A DNA stretch of 64,000 bases, taken from positions 71,382-135,381 of the forward strand of contig CAZJLR010000011.1 in the NCBI GenBank assembly GCA_964546815.1. Reading direction: 5' to 3'. Below are positions 26,419-40,000 of the stretch, piece by piece. The stretch comes from JAIEPM01 sp964546815. GTDB taxonomy: Bacteria; Cyanobacteriota; Vampirovibrionia; Obscuribacterales; Obscuribacteraceae. Below the pieces are notes generated by a model. It searched no databases. It saw nothing but the letters and a program-made list of their open reading frames with translations, and had not been told where the DNA came from. Position numbers and translations under genes: made by a program. Each line of letters starts with the position of its first letter. Position 1 is the stretch's first letter.

Positions 26419-27921
26419 TCAGCGATTAAGTTGAAGTTCTTGCAATCGATGTTTAGCGATTTTGTTGCCGAGTTTGGCGGCTCGTTTGTAATAAGAAATC
26501 GCTACGGACCTATCTTGTGGGACGCCCAGCCCTTTCTCATAAAGTTCGCCAATATGGTAGGGCACTCTATTATCGGCATTCTGGTCTGCGGATTTCTTGT
26601 ACCAATACAGGGCTTGCTTCATGTCTTTCTTGAAGTATTTGCCTAGTTCGTAGTCGCCGGCGAGGTTTGATTGGGCGACAGGGCAGCCCATGTTAGCTCC
26701 TTTGACAAGCAGCCGCACTCCCTCCTTTTCGTTTTTGGCGACACCATCGGTAGTGCCACTAAAGTACATCATAGCAAGTTGATTACAAGCATGAGGATTG
26801 CCATTTTTGATAGCGTCCTCATACCAGCGACAGGCAGCTTTGGAATCACGCTTAACGCCAATGCCGGTTCTCAAAGCATTACCAACGTTGTATTGGGAGT
26901 AGTTGTCTCCCTTTTGCGCAGCTTTGAGATGGAGAATATATGCTGCTTTTGGATCGGGTTTGATTCCATTCCCGCCCTCCAACAACATGTTGCCGAGTTC
27001 GCTTTGCGCCGGTCCATAGTCTCTATCCGCCGCGAGCTGGAAGCAATCACGCGCCTTGGTCCAGTCCTTCTTGACGTGCGTTCCACTTTCGTAATGTGCG
27101 CCCAATCTCCATAATGCATACGGAATACGTTGCTCAGCAGCTTTGCGACACAGCGCCAGTCCTTTTTCCACGTTAGCCTCAGGATAGTTCCTATCCAAAT
27201 ACAGCCTTGCCAGAATAGCCTGGCATTCCCCGTCGCCTTTTGCGATGCCTTTCTCAGCCCACTCCTTTGCAAGCTTATAGTCTGTATGCAAGCCTCCTTT
27301 TCCAAGTTCATAATTGTAGGCTAGCTGACATATTGCCTTTGTGGAACCGGCTTTGGCTGCATTTGTGCATAGCGCAAGCGCCTTTTTCTCGTCTTTCGTG
27401 ACTCCAAGTCCATCCGTGTACATGCAAGATAGTTCGTACGAAGCATCGGCACACCCGTGCTCAATAGACTCCTTTAACAACTTGACAGCTTCCGAGTATA
27501 CCCTCTTGTCTGAGTAATAATCAGCAAGAAATAGAGGTGCACGATCGAAGCCTTTTCGATAAGCGGTTACCCAAAGTTCTTTCGCCTTGGCCGGGTTCTT
27601 TTTTACGTCTTCACCATACTCGTAGCACATCCCGATGTGACACAAAGCATAAAGCGATCCTGCGGCATAGCCTTTTTCAAACAACTCGTGCGCCTTTTTC
27701 ATATCCAAATCCACAATTCTGCCAGTGGCATAGAGCTTACCAAGCGCATCCAGTGCATCTCCATTGCCCTGGCGCCCCAGTTCTTCTAACAATTGAACAT
27801 GCCGCTTATAGTCGCCTTTCTCCAATGCCTCTTGCGCTTCTTTCATTGAGTGTGCCAAAACAGCGGAGGTACTCCACAAAAAAGCGCAAGCCAAGACTAT
27901 CAATTTACCGAGAATTTGCAT
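26419..27921 (-). CDS. Exported Sel1-repeat protein
   Basis: 500 residues. Signal peptide (LIVLACAFLWSTSAVLA) then about eleven consecutive 36-residue Sel1-like repeats with the motif A-x2-x-L-G-x2-Y-x2-G-x-G-V-x-x-D-x2-K-A (for example SELGNMLLEGGNGIKPDPKAA). Sel1 proteins form alpha-solenoids that hold protein complexes together, often at the envelope. No catalytic domain. No strong ribosome-binding site before ATG 27921. It is divergent from the 4125-aa giant gene across 134 bases, so the two promoters must lie in that short gap. Confidence 0.88.
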   Translation of the reverse strand: MQILGKLIVLACAFLWSTSAVLAHSMKEAQEALEKGDYKRHVQLLEELGRQGNGDALDALGKLYATGRIVDLDMKKAHELFEKGYAAGSLYALCHIGMCYEYGEDVKKNPAKAKELWVTAYRKGFDRAPLFLADYYSDKRVYSEAVKLLKESIEHGCADASYELSCMYTDGLGVTKDEKKALALCTNAAKAGSTKAICQLAYNYELGKGGLHTDYKLAKEWAEKGIAKGDGECQAILARLYLDRNYPEANVEKGLALCRKAAEQRIPYALWRLGAHYESGTHVKKDWTKARDCFQLAADRDYGPAQSELGNMLLEGGNGIKPDPKAAYILHLKAAQKGDNYSQYNVGNALRTGIGVKRDSKAACRWYEDAIKNGNPHACNQLAMMYFSGTTDGVAKNEKEGVRLLVKGANMGCPVAQSNLAGDYELGKYFKKDMKQALYWYKKSADQNADNRVPYHIGELYEKGLGVPQDRSVAISYYKRAAKLGNKIAKHRLQELQLNR

Positions 27922-28055
27922 GTGGTGCCAAACAGTTTCTGCCTAAAATTAGATATTCCCCGCGACATTGTAATAATTCCGGTTTGTGCGCTTGGGACTA
28001 TGTTGTGACATCCTATTACCTATCGCTAGTTCGCAAGAATTTGGTAGGAAGATAA

Positions 28056-31000
28056 TTGAATTTCGGAGGGCTCTCCGCTCGAATCGAATTAATGTTATCG
28101 GCAGATACTGCTAGTCCAGCACTGCATTTCATATGGCACAATAGAAATATGCGGACAAAGGGGAGCAGCGTGCCTTTTCTGGGCAAAAAATCTGTCGCCT
28201 ATCGCCTAGATGAGCGAAATACTTCAACAAGTGCCTTGAAGCGTGGTCTTTCGCTCAGCTTACTGTTGCCTTTGCTATGCTCGCCTTTTTTAGCACCTTG
28301 CTCAGCTATCGCTCAAAGCGCGCATCAACTTGGCATATCCGGAGGCAACACCAGTTCCTCCGCTAGCTCACCATCGTCGCCAAGCTCCGGCTCGCATTCC
28401 TCCATAAATCTAGACCTCTCCTCAACTCAAGCAAGTCTTCATGCTCGAAACTCAAGCCCAGTCAGCATTCAGGTTGGTGGAAACTTGATAGACGGCTCGA
28501 TTGTTGGCGCAATATCCCAAACGATTGCCCCGGCTCAATTACTTACTCCAGCAGAGTTTTTGGCCGTAAATGAAACATTGCATGGTGGTCAGACATTGCT
28601 GCTCAACAATTTTGGACAGGCGATTGGAGGCTACGCGACAGTTTCTTCCAACCATGTTCATCAGCTCGCGTCGTTAGTAGTGCCTCAAAATGTCGTGCTA
28701 GACACTATAGGATTCAATGCAAATAGCCCCCTGAGCGTGAGCGGAAATGTTAGCGTGCTGGGCTCACTGCATAGTCTGCAATCTACTGTGAATACTACAG
28801 CAGTTTTGAATACTGCAAATCTCTTTGTTGGAACTGGCGGATTAATATCAGGATCATTGCCCCAAGGACAAAGTCTTGGGACCAACATATTTGCTTCAAG
28901 CGGATTGACAATAAACGCAGTGAACAATGTTGCGAATTTTGGAGCTATAACAAGCGCTGGTAGTTTGAACATTAATGCCGGTGGCAGCATTACAAATCAA
29001 AGCAGCAGCACCAGCCAAGCAACTATGATTGCTCAAAATGTGAGTCTGGTGTCCGGTGTGGGCCAAATAGTTAATTCTGGCTTGATACAAGCACAGGGTG
29101 GTTCTGTCAACCTGGGCACAGCCAATGCTCTCAGTGATCTCACTGTGGATAATAGCAATGGTGTTATTCAAGCTCTAGCCTCTATAAATTCTATTACTCA
29201 CGCGGTGGAAGGCGGAGCTATAAATCTGCGAGATTCTGCATATAGTGGCTCTGCAAACACCAACTTAAAAGGAGGCAACTGGCTCTCTAACGAACTAAAT
29301 TTCAATTCAGGACAAGGAGCTGTTACAGCTACGGTTGGACAAGTAACAGGAGCAATTAACGCCAACGCAGGAGCCGCGCATATTTATGCGAGCACACCCC
29401 AGTTAGTGCTCGGCAATACAAACATAAATGGTGACCCAACGTATGTGAACGCAGGTGGAGACATTCAGCTTGCTGGGACAGACACCGAAACAGAAGATTT
29501 AGCAATCATAGCGTCGGGAAATATCACCGCCAGCGGTGCTGCACGGATTGTAGATAACGGGCATAATGTCTGGCTTATTGCTGGTGCAAAAGTTGATATC
29601 GTCAGTGGAGCCTGCACAGGTTGCGGAAACAGCGGGAGCGCTCTCACTGTACCGCCGGGCACAGCAAATCATTTAACCAGCGGTTTCGTGACTGTCAGTG
29701 AAATAGGAGCACCAGGTGGCAATATTGACTTGCGGACAGGCAATACGCTTGGAGCAGGAAATACAGTTATAGATACAAGCGCAACACTGCCAAACACCGA
29801 TGGCGGAAATGTTACGCTAATCGCTAACTCCAACGGACCGACTTCGGGACAAATACTTTTCCCTACGACTCCAGGAGTTAGTTCTGTAACAACATCTGCA
29901 AAGGGAACTGGCATAAACGGAAATGTGATCATGTTTGCTGGAGCAAACAGCGGACAAGGCATTTCAGTGGGCGCAATCACTACTAATGGTGGCACAGGTC
30001 AAGGTGGTGGACAGGTCCTTTTATATGCAGGTCAGCCACATTTTGTTGGCGGCGCTAGCGGTTGCGGTTCTTGCATGAGCTTTAATTCCAGTGGCACGGC
30101 CACCGGTGGGTTAGAAATTCTAGGTGGTTACTATCATCTCGACCCAGTCAATTCTTCAATTGAAATATATGGACCCATCAGGGCTGACAACGGAAGCCAG
30201 GGGGGAACTATTGTGGCAAGCACTCCGAATGGAGATCTTGAAATTTCATCATCCCTTTCAGCTAAAGTTATTTTTCTTTCTTCAAGCTCGGGAAATATTG
30301 GGACAATTAGCACACCCATTCAAGTAAATAACGGTGGCGGTGGCTTGGTGCTGTCAGCATCAAGCGGAGTAGTTAACATAATTGATAGCGCATCTGAAGA
30401 TGTAGTCTTAGGTAATTCAGACTTGCACACCGGTGTGCCACTCGCGATGCAGGCAACCAATTCCTTTGCCCTAAGCGCAAACGGCAATATTTCAGACGTC
30501 AATAAAGGAAGCGTTGCGATCGTTAGCCCCAATATTTTACTTAGCACCAGCCATGGAAACATTGGTGACGCAATCGGACCGAGTAATGCCGCAGCATTGA
30601 TGACTTCAGCGAATAACAGCTTGAATGTTAGCAGTACAAACGGACAAATCAACATCCAAAACGACAAAGATCTTGCAAGTTTTTCCGCGCACGCTACCGC
30701 CGCCTTGTCATTCCAAAACAATGGCAATGTCACGCTTGGCGGTGACGTATGGGGCGGTGGACTCACTTATTTCAATCTAATTGGATTGAACAATACTTTG
30801 TCCTTGAATGGTTACCAAATTGCCGCCAGTGGCAGTACATTTACCATAAGAACAGATCAACTCGTAGTGGGCACTGGAAGAATAGTTGCAAGCATTGGAG
30901 CCGAACTGACTCTAACACCATATACCCCATCCGGGATCATATCACTGGGTACCGCAACTGGTGGATTACATCTTTCATCCGCAGACTTGGCGAACATTTC

Positions 31001-34000
31001 AGCAGGTCGTCTTGTACTGGGCAATCGAGCAGTATCAGGCGGAATAAGTCTCAATGGAGTCGTAAATTTTCCTGCATACATTCCGGATATTCTTTTGTTA
31101 CAGGGTCACGGTAACGGACCGGGTCCATGCAGTTTCTACAGTTCAGGAACATTGGTCTTGTCTGGCAGCAGATTAACTATCGACCTTGACGATGGCTCAT
31201 TAACCAGCGGAATCATTACCAACAATGGTTCTCAAAACACAATTACATTTCGAGAATCTGGACATTTGGTTTTAACCGGTAACGTCGATAGCAACGGTGG
31301 CACTGTCAATCTCTCTACTAACGCGCAAGGTACCATTTCCCAGACAGCAGGGATGGTTTATGCATCTATGTTCAATATCAACGCCGAAGGCTCTGTAAGT
31401 AATATAAATTTTGCTGCGCCTTATGTCACAACAACCCAAAGTGGATCAGGAGGCATTAGTCTTACAGATTCTGTAGCTCTTTTGGGAAACGGCATTTCAA
31501 CTGCTGGAGCAGGCGGCTTCACTTTCATTGACACGGCGGTCGGTGGCATCACAACAACGAACTCCATCACGACCAGTGGTAATCTGCTTCTGCAAAACAC
31601 TAACGCAGCACCAAGCGCTCTGACAGTTGGAGCCGGAGGTGCCTTCGGAGCAGCAGTGACCATACTCGGCAATGGAGGACTCGTATCGATCAATGGTAGC
31701 ACTTCTGGAACGAATGTGTCCATCGATGCAAGAGGGACGGGAAGCATCATCGGCAGCGGCTTAGTTAGTGCTACAAGTTCGTTAAGTCTTGGAAGCAATT
31801 CTCTCCTTGAAACAGGTTCCATTAACCTAACAAATATATCGTCGCCAAATGTGACTTTCAATACATCCGGAAATGTCACACTTACTGATTATATGCAAGT
31901 CACCGGCAATGGTGCTTCCACAGGCGCTAACGTTATTTTCACCGGCGCGAATGTCGGCGGATTGTCGACAACCGGAAGTATCACAGCAAGCAAAGACTTG
32001 ACCATTTCAACTTTAGTTGGCTCAAATGCTCCCATCATGATTGGTGGCAGTCTCACGGGCTCTAATGTCACGATCACTTCCGACGGATCTGGTGCTATAA
32101 CACAAACTGGCGGTGTTGTTAAAGCCTCACTTTCATTGTCTCTCAGTACAGGAACAGGCAATATTGTTGTTAACAATGCGTCAACACCAATATTGAATTT
32201 AATTACTACAGGCAGTGCCAATGTAAGGAATAGCGGCTCCGGGTCTCTTACTCTTAATACAAACTCGCCATTATTTGCAAATTTTACGCTAACCAACGAC
32301 AACGACCTGATCATTGCATCGACAATAAATTCAAATAACGCAGTGAGCATTACTGCTAGCATCGGCAGTATCACTTTCACAAATTCGGGATCGTCCATTT
32401 CCGCAAATGGTTCGGTTGTATTGAATAGCAATCACGTTACAGTTCCAGCGGGAACCACAATTCTCGGAAGCACAGTAGACCTAAACGGCCTAACTATCAA
32501 TGGTAATTTTTCTGCCGGCTCAAATATGATATTAGATAACTCCGGCACAATCCAATCAAGTGCCGGCACAATTAAAGTTACAAGTGCTGCCGGTCAAGAT
32601 CTAAGTTTGACTGGCAACGGTAACGGCTTGTTTGTCGTGCCAACATCGACAGGTATCTATATAACAGCAATGGGAAACTCATTGATCCATGACTCGAGCA
32701 TTTTATTGGGTCCAGGAAACATGACCTTTGTTGCGGGTTCAGGGCTTTCTCAAGATACATTAGTTTGTTTCACGGCTGCAGGCGGACTCGGTTCATCTGT
32801 AACAATGAGCACTGGAGTATCCTACGACTTTCCCAGCGATTTCAGCAATGTGAACATTAATACGGCAAAATTCTTTGGCAACCCTGGGCAATTTACGTTG
32901 CACACACCTGGGCATCAGAATAATAATTCCACATTTTCCATCAATTCCACATTGGGCCCAGGCACAATTGCTAACAATTCCGGACAAATAGACCTGAGTC
33001 AACTTAGCAATTTGAATTTTGCCGGTCAAAACATAGCTATTCTTGCAGCTACAGACATAGTTAACAGCACAGGAACTCCACTCTCAATCAACCTATCAAG
33101 TAGCACTGGTAGTGGTGGCAACCTCAGTTTAGTCGCCGGATTCAATTTTGGTCCGTCTGCGGCTAACTTACCTTTGATACCTTTAATCAGAACATTCACT
33201 CTTACTTCCGGATCGACCGTGGGAGGCTCCATCCAACTTAGCTCAGTCAATATTGATGTTTCTGGAACTAATGGCGGAGGTACTGTGACTGCTGTGGCAA
33301 ATCAAGGCACAGCAAGCAACGGTTCCATTGCACTTGGAAATATTACAAGTTCAGGAGGGAGTAAACAAGCCGGCTCAATCAACATTATTGGAAATGGCAT
33401 CACTGTTGGCACAATAAGCAATTCTGGTACCACGTCTGCTAATTCCGGCTCAGTGAACATTAGCTCGGCCTCGTCGGTACTGCTTTCAAACGCAAGTGGC
33501 ACGCAATTTGTAAGTGGACTTCTTACTGGTGGAACATTTCTGGCAGGACCTGTAGCTGCTTCAGTCTATGTAGACAACATCAACACAGGTCAAGGTAATG
33601 TAAGTATTATCGGAGCTAACATTAGCAACAATAGTGTGATAACAAGTAAGAATCTCAGTTTGAATTCCACAGGCGATATTTTACTCAACACTGCAGTCAG
33701 TGGCGGATTAACGGCAGTAGCCGGGGGCAACATTCACATCGTCAACACGGGCAACATTGCAAGCCTAATCGTTTCTAGTTCTGGACAAAATGGAACAATT
33801 TCATTCACAAACACAGGCAACCTTATGTTGGGCAAAGACCTGAGTGCGCCAGGCGGTATCAACCTAATATTGAACAGTGGGGCAAATTTTTCAAACAATG
33901 GATTTTTAGTTAGCACTAACAATAACTTGATTAACTTATCCATAGACTCGTTTACTCTTTCCGGAGTCACAAAATCAATTGACGCTGGTACAGGTACTGT

Positions 34001-37000
34001 GCAAATTTCGCCGTCAACTCCAGGTAGCCTAATTACTCTAGGTACTGGTACCGGCTCTGGGCTGAATCTATCTAGCGCTCAACTTTCCGGTATTACTGCA
34101 GGCAGCTTGATTCTTGGTTCTCTAAACACAAATGGTGGCATTTCGCTTGGTGCAAAAATTGACATTTTCGACAAGTATAATTTGCAGTTACTCCAGGGCG
34201 CCGGCGGATATTTCAACTCTAATGGAAACGCGCTCAATGTGGGTGCTAAGAGTTTAACAATCAATGTAGGCGGAGCTGTAAATCTCGGAAATGTAGTAAC
34301 TGCAGGCGCCAATTTGCAGATTACTGGCGGTTCTATCGCTATCAATTCTCCAATAGGTTCCGCTACAGATACTATTTCAATAACGTCTTTATCAGGTGAC
34401 ATAAAGGGTAATTTTGTTGTTACAGCCCAAAATCTTTCGATGAGCGCTCCCAACGGCAACATATGTGCTTCACTTACTCAGGACGGCACTGGTACGGCAA
34501 CATTTGCACCTCTAACGACTATTGTTGCGGGCAGTTTAAGTGTAAATGCCCTTGGAAATATTGTTGTGTCAAATACGGGAGATTTGAGCAGTTTCAAAGC
34601 TAATACCACGGAAGTCGGATCTTCAATTATTTTCAACAACACAGGAAATGTAACTCTGGGGGGAGACATTTCGACAGGTCCATTGAATAGCTCTACACAC
34701 CTGACGCTGACACTCAGCCCGCACAGCACATTGACTATAGATAATGACCATACGATAAAGAACGCTACATTTTTGAATATAACAACAGACAGTTTGGTTC
34801 TGGGAGATGTTGGACCAGCGGGTTACAACATAAATGGATGGTGGGTAAACATAGTGCCTTCCTCAGCCCAAACTCCGATTAATTTTGGGGGTGGTCCAGG
34901 AGGGCTAATTCTAACGAATGCCGGGCTGGCTAGCATCATTCATGGTGCCGGGTTTTCAGTGGGATCCTATGCTTCCACAGGCGGAATAAATCTTTATGGT
35001 CCGTTAAACGCACCCAATATTCAATTTAGAAGTGGCGGAGGATTCAACGCCAATGGCAATTCTGTGGTTGCAGCTTTAGTTGATGTCTTCGGAAATGTTG
35101 AAATAGGAGCAAATTCGCAAGTTGGTCAAGTGAATGGTGGCAGTGTGCGATTAGATGGCTCATCAACGATACACTCTGTCCTCGCTTTGTCCGGTAGCAT
35201 AACAGGCACAGGGACAATCTCAGGGGTACTAGCATTAGCTGCATACGGCGGTAGCGTTGGACCTATTACAACTGCGAGCAACGAACTTGGTGTGGTTGCG
35301 ATTGGTGGAAGTATCGACATTGCCAATACTGGCGATCTTAAGTTCTCTGCGATCAGTACTTCAGGGTCTGTCACTTTAAGAAATACCGGCAACGTGATGC
35401 TAACCAATACTGGTACCAGTGATGGAAAAGTATTTGGTAACGCAGGTGCATTGGTTTTGATTCCGACAGGGCACGGAGATTTTGGTATCTATGGAAGAAC
35501 TGGAGTAACCGTAGTTCAAGATAGTGCCAGTTTGTTTTACGATAACAGCATTAGAATTGTAGCTACTAACAGCCCGGTCAACCTCACTATAAACTCATTT
35601 AGCAGTACTCACGGAGCAATTAGTTCCAATATAGAGGGTGGATATATTGATGCTGGCACCGGAAACGTATCAATTATTCCGGCAAACGATAACACTGCGA
35701 TCAATCTCGGCAATGGCAACGCAGGAATTACGCTCAATTCGTACGTTCTCAATGGCATTTATGCAAGGAATTTGATTCTAGGATCTACGACCGCCACTGG
35801 CGGAATAAACATTAACGACTCAATGGACGTCTCCAGCAGTTTCAATTTGCAGTTATTGCAAGGTGCCGCTGGCTCAGTCAATTCTGTTGGCAATACTCTT
35901 ACACTTGGAACTAAATCGCTAAATATCAACGTGGGTGGGAGCGCAAATCTAGGATCAATTATTAGCTCAGGCACAAATATAACGGTTAACGCAGGGTCAA
36001 TAAATGTAAGTGGCAACATTGGCTCAGCCACAGATACGCTACTATTCAATACTTCTAGCTTTAGTACAGCAATTGGAACAACTGTTTCAGCAGGATCGAT
36101 TCGAATTAACGGTTCCGCCGGAAGCGATTTAAACCTAATGAATGCTGGAACGCTCGCAGCCTCAGCTGGTGAAATCACCGCCGTTAGTGGCACAGGGTAT
36201 AACCTGAATATTTCCGGTGGCGGTTTCATGAACGCTGTTAACGGATCTATTGAACTAAAAGCAACTAACTCAGTTGCCCAAAGCGCAAACGTGGTATTTG
36301 CCGGCGATCAGACTTTCACTGGCGCTGTTGCCATTACTGCCAGCGGAAGTAATCAATCAGTTTCAGTGAATGACTCAGTTACCGTTACGGGCAACAACAT
36401 TGTTGTCTTAAACACAAATACACTCAACCAAATCGGTTCAGGCACTATTTCCGGAAACCCTCTTGTGTTTGCCGCTAGTGGAAAAGGGACAATTGCGAAT
36501 CCCAGTGGTTCAATCGATCTCAAGGGACTCAATTTGACGTTCAACGGACAATCATTAGCGATTATTGCTAGTGGAGATATTCTCAATTCCGGACCATCCA
36601 CAACAATAAATCTCGCTGGAGCCGGCAACTTAAATAACGGTGGTTCGATCACAATCATTGCTGGTTATGATTTCAATCCGCAAACTTCAAGTGGAAACGC
36701 ACCGGTATCAGGTGTTTTTGACTTGGGTGCAAGCACCGGAGTTAACTCAAATATTAGTTTGAGCAATGTAGATATCAACACAAGCGCCGGTTCTCACGGC
36801 TCGAATGGAGGAAACGTGCTTGTTGTAGCCAGTGGCTCTGTCGCACTGGGCAACATAAATACCAGCGCCAGCGCCTTCGCTTCAACTGGTGGATCTGTAA
36901 CTGTAATAGGGAACGGAGTGACTGTCGGAACGATCAAAACCAATTCGCCGTCCGGTATCTCAGGTGCTGTTTTGGTCAATTCGGCGACGCCACAATCTGT

Positions 37001-40000
37001 CGGTTCTGTTCAAATAGACAATGGAGTTCTGCTAAGCGGAGGATTTACTGCTGCGCCTGGCAGCTTTAATGGAGATCTCGCAGTTGGATCAATTAATGCC
37101 GGTGATGCAAACATCAGCCTCACAACTGGTGGCACCGGGCAAATTAAACAAAGCGGTGGGGGCATCTTTAGTACAACCGGAACCTTGAGCGTGGGCTCTG
37201 GTTCTAAGGATTTCAACCTCAACACCGCAGTATCTAGCTTGCAATTCACAGCTGGTGGAAGCGCAAACATAACCAATAGTATAGACATTACTATTTTGAG
37301 TTCATCCACTGGTGACAAAATGACGATAACATCAAATGGAAGCATAAGTGTCGCGAGTGGGCAAACACTCAGCGCAGGCAGCAACTTAACCTTAACTAGC
37401 TATGCCGGACCTAACAACGGTATCACTATAAATGACAATGTTACCTTTTCTGCAGGGTCCCTCTCCGGCAATCCAGCGTTCGCTAATGTCAACTCAGCTC
37501 AAGTTCAGAAAGCTGGTGCAATAAGTCTTACCGCATTTGGCGGCGCTGGAATTACTCTAAAAGATCAAGTAACACTTACATCTAATGGTGGAAACATTTC
37601 GCTCACTTCGTATGGCGGACAAAATGCCAACATTTCTATGAATGGCACCACAGAAAGCCTCATTGCTAATGGTGGCAGCATCAGCCTCTTTGGCTTTGGA
37701 CAAGCAAATGTGGGTAATAGCAATGCCAGCAACACAATAATTCAAGCGAGCACTTTCAACACATTCCAGGGGGGCGACATCAAAATTGTCGGATTCCAGG
37801 GAGTTCGCATCGGTGGCGGTGCAACTGTTGAGGCGCTGGGTAATCTAGCGCTTGGTGCATATAATGGACTTGTGGACATCGTTCCAAGCAATGGTGGCAC
37901 GATAAATGTAGGGTCATCAGTTGGAAGTCATAACATTGGCGGAAACACTTCAATTTTTGCATTGAGTGGTGTGAATATCGGCGGCAATACCTCCATACAA
38001 TCCAACGGAATGTTCAACCTTATTTCTGTTGGTGCAAGTTCCAGCCTCAACATTGGCGACAATGTTTCAATTACGTCAGGACAACTCAGTGGTGGCACGG
38101 TAAAAACAAATGGCACAGTATTCTTTACCGTCATAGGCTCCGGTGGCATTAACGGTGGAACGAGTGATGCCATTAAGGTTGAAGGCGGCGCGTTATTCAT
38201 AAATGCTGTAGGGCAAAATGCAAATGTAGTCTTTAAGGATGGATCAACCCTCATTGCTGAAGGCGGCGGCATCAGCTTATTCGGTCAGGGATTGGTTGAA
38301 ATCGGCGCCCAAGGTGGAACTCTCGGCGGAGGCATTCGCACCACTTCAATAAATGGAATTGGAGGCTCTCTTTTAGTCTTAGCCTTTAACGGTCTAATTC
38401 TGGGTGATCAAACAAACAACAGCATAGCCGGCGGCGCTTTCATGGGCAATTTTGGAGATCATACTCAATTTATTATAGGTGCAGGGTCGACAACATCAAT
38501 TGGAGGCACCGCAGTACTTGGCCAATTTGGGCAACATTCTGACATTGAGTTTCTCGGAAATGTCTCATCCACAGGATTCATGAATGTACTTGCACTTGGT
38601 AGCACCGGTGGAACTGAGGCGAAGACGCTCTTAATCGGTAACGGCGTTGGACTCAGCTCTATGGGGGGCATGAATTTCACATCAGTCGGAACAGGCACTT
38701 TCAACATAGGAGCCAGCGCAGGCGCGGGTTCCACAATAAGCACCACTGGTGGTGGTCTGAACATCTTTGCCAACGGTAGTTTAACTTTAGGGAACGGAAC
38801 TTCTGTATCGACCCTTTCATCAACAGGGACTGGCAGCAGCCTAAATATTCTTGCCAGCTCTATTTCTGTAAATGGAGCTTCGATCATCCATTCCGATGGA
38901 GGTCTGTTAATCCTTAATTTGAGCCAGCAGGGCTTCATTAGTCTTGGTTCCGCCCAAATTACCACTGCAGGTTTCACCAATTTTGTAGGACTTGGTGGTG
39001 GAATCACCGCACTTCCTGGGGCACAACTAAATATTACCGGAGGCTTGAACATTCTGCAGACAGGCAGCGGTGGCATTTCATTCGCAGATAATACTAAGAT
39101 TACTGTCAACGGTGGTGGTGTAAATGTCTTCAGCACCGGTATCTCAAAATTCGGCACCATTGGGGGCACATCAGGCGCGAACGTTACAGCGAATGGTCCG
39201 AATGCGTCAATCAACATCATAGGCACCAACGGTTTGGTTGTGGGTGACCACTCTGACTTTGAATCTGATGGTTCGCTCAACTTAAGCAATTTTGGAACGT
39301 TAACAAGCTCACTTGCAGTTGGAGACGACTCTAAAATTATGAGCAAACATGGTGCAGTTAACCTGTCAAATTTCAATGGAAAAGGCGATGCTCAAATCGG
39401 CAGCAGTGTTACTGTACAAGCCGCATCGAGCGCCGTTGGATCCATTACTATTAATGGTTTCGGAGTTAATTCGGGCAGCGCGATTAACATTGGGGCTAAC
39501 ACAACGTTTAACTTTTCAAATGTCAGTGGCATTTCAATTAACGCCTTCAACCAAACAGGCAAAGTAGTCATCGGAGATAACTACAGCATGTCTGGTTTCC
39601 TAAATTTCAATTCCGCGAATCCGACTTCAACACCGTCTCTGAACTCTGGCATCCAGGTATTGAATTCAGTAAACGCGAGCTTCCAAACAAATGCGTTGAC
39701 GCCAATTTCTTTGTTAACAATAGTGGAGCCAGATAAAGAAAGCTTGGCAAAACTGCCAATTTCGGTCAAACGTTCAAACCTGGGAGATAGCGTTGTTGCA
39801 GTCGCAAATCACGGCGTGGAGCTGCATTTATTTGCTGACAAAAAAGGTTTATGTTCTATTCGCAACAGTAATGAACAGCAAGAAAGCAGCGAGGAACACC
39901 AGGCTCAAGTCTACGCAAATTCCAACTCGCAATTCATCTACACAAGCGGAGGAGTTCTGCACCTAAGCAAAGGTGGAGTCTTCCTCAACACTACCGAGTC

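Noticed and set aside
27537..28055. 172-codon plus-strand frame ending at the giant gene start
   Set aside because: Antisense to the Sel1-repeat gene, without ribosome-binding site or domain.
38465..39376. 303-codon minus-strand frame within the 4125-aa gene
   Set aside because: Shadow of the solenoid gene, Pro/Val-rich without any family features. The plus-strand frame is continuous over 12 kb.
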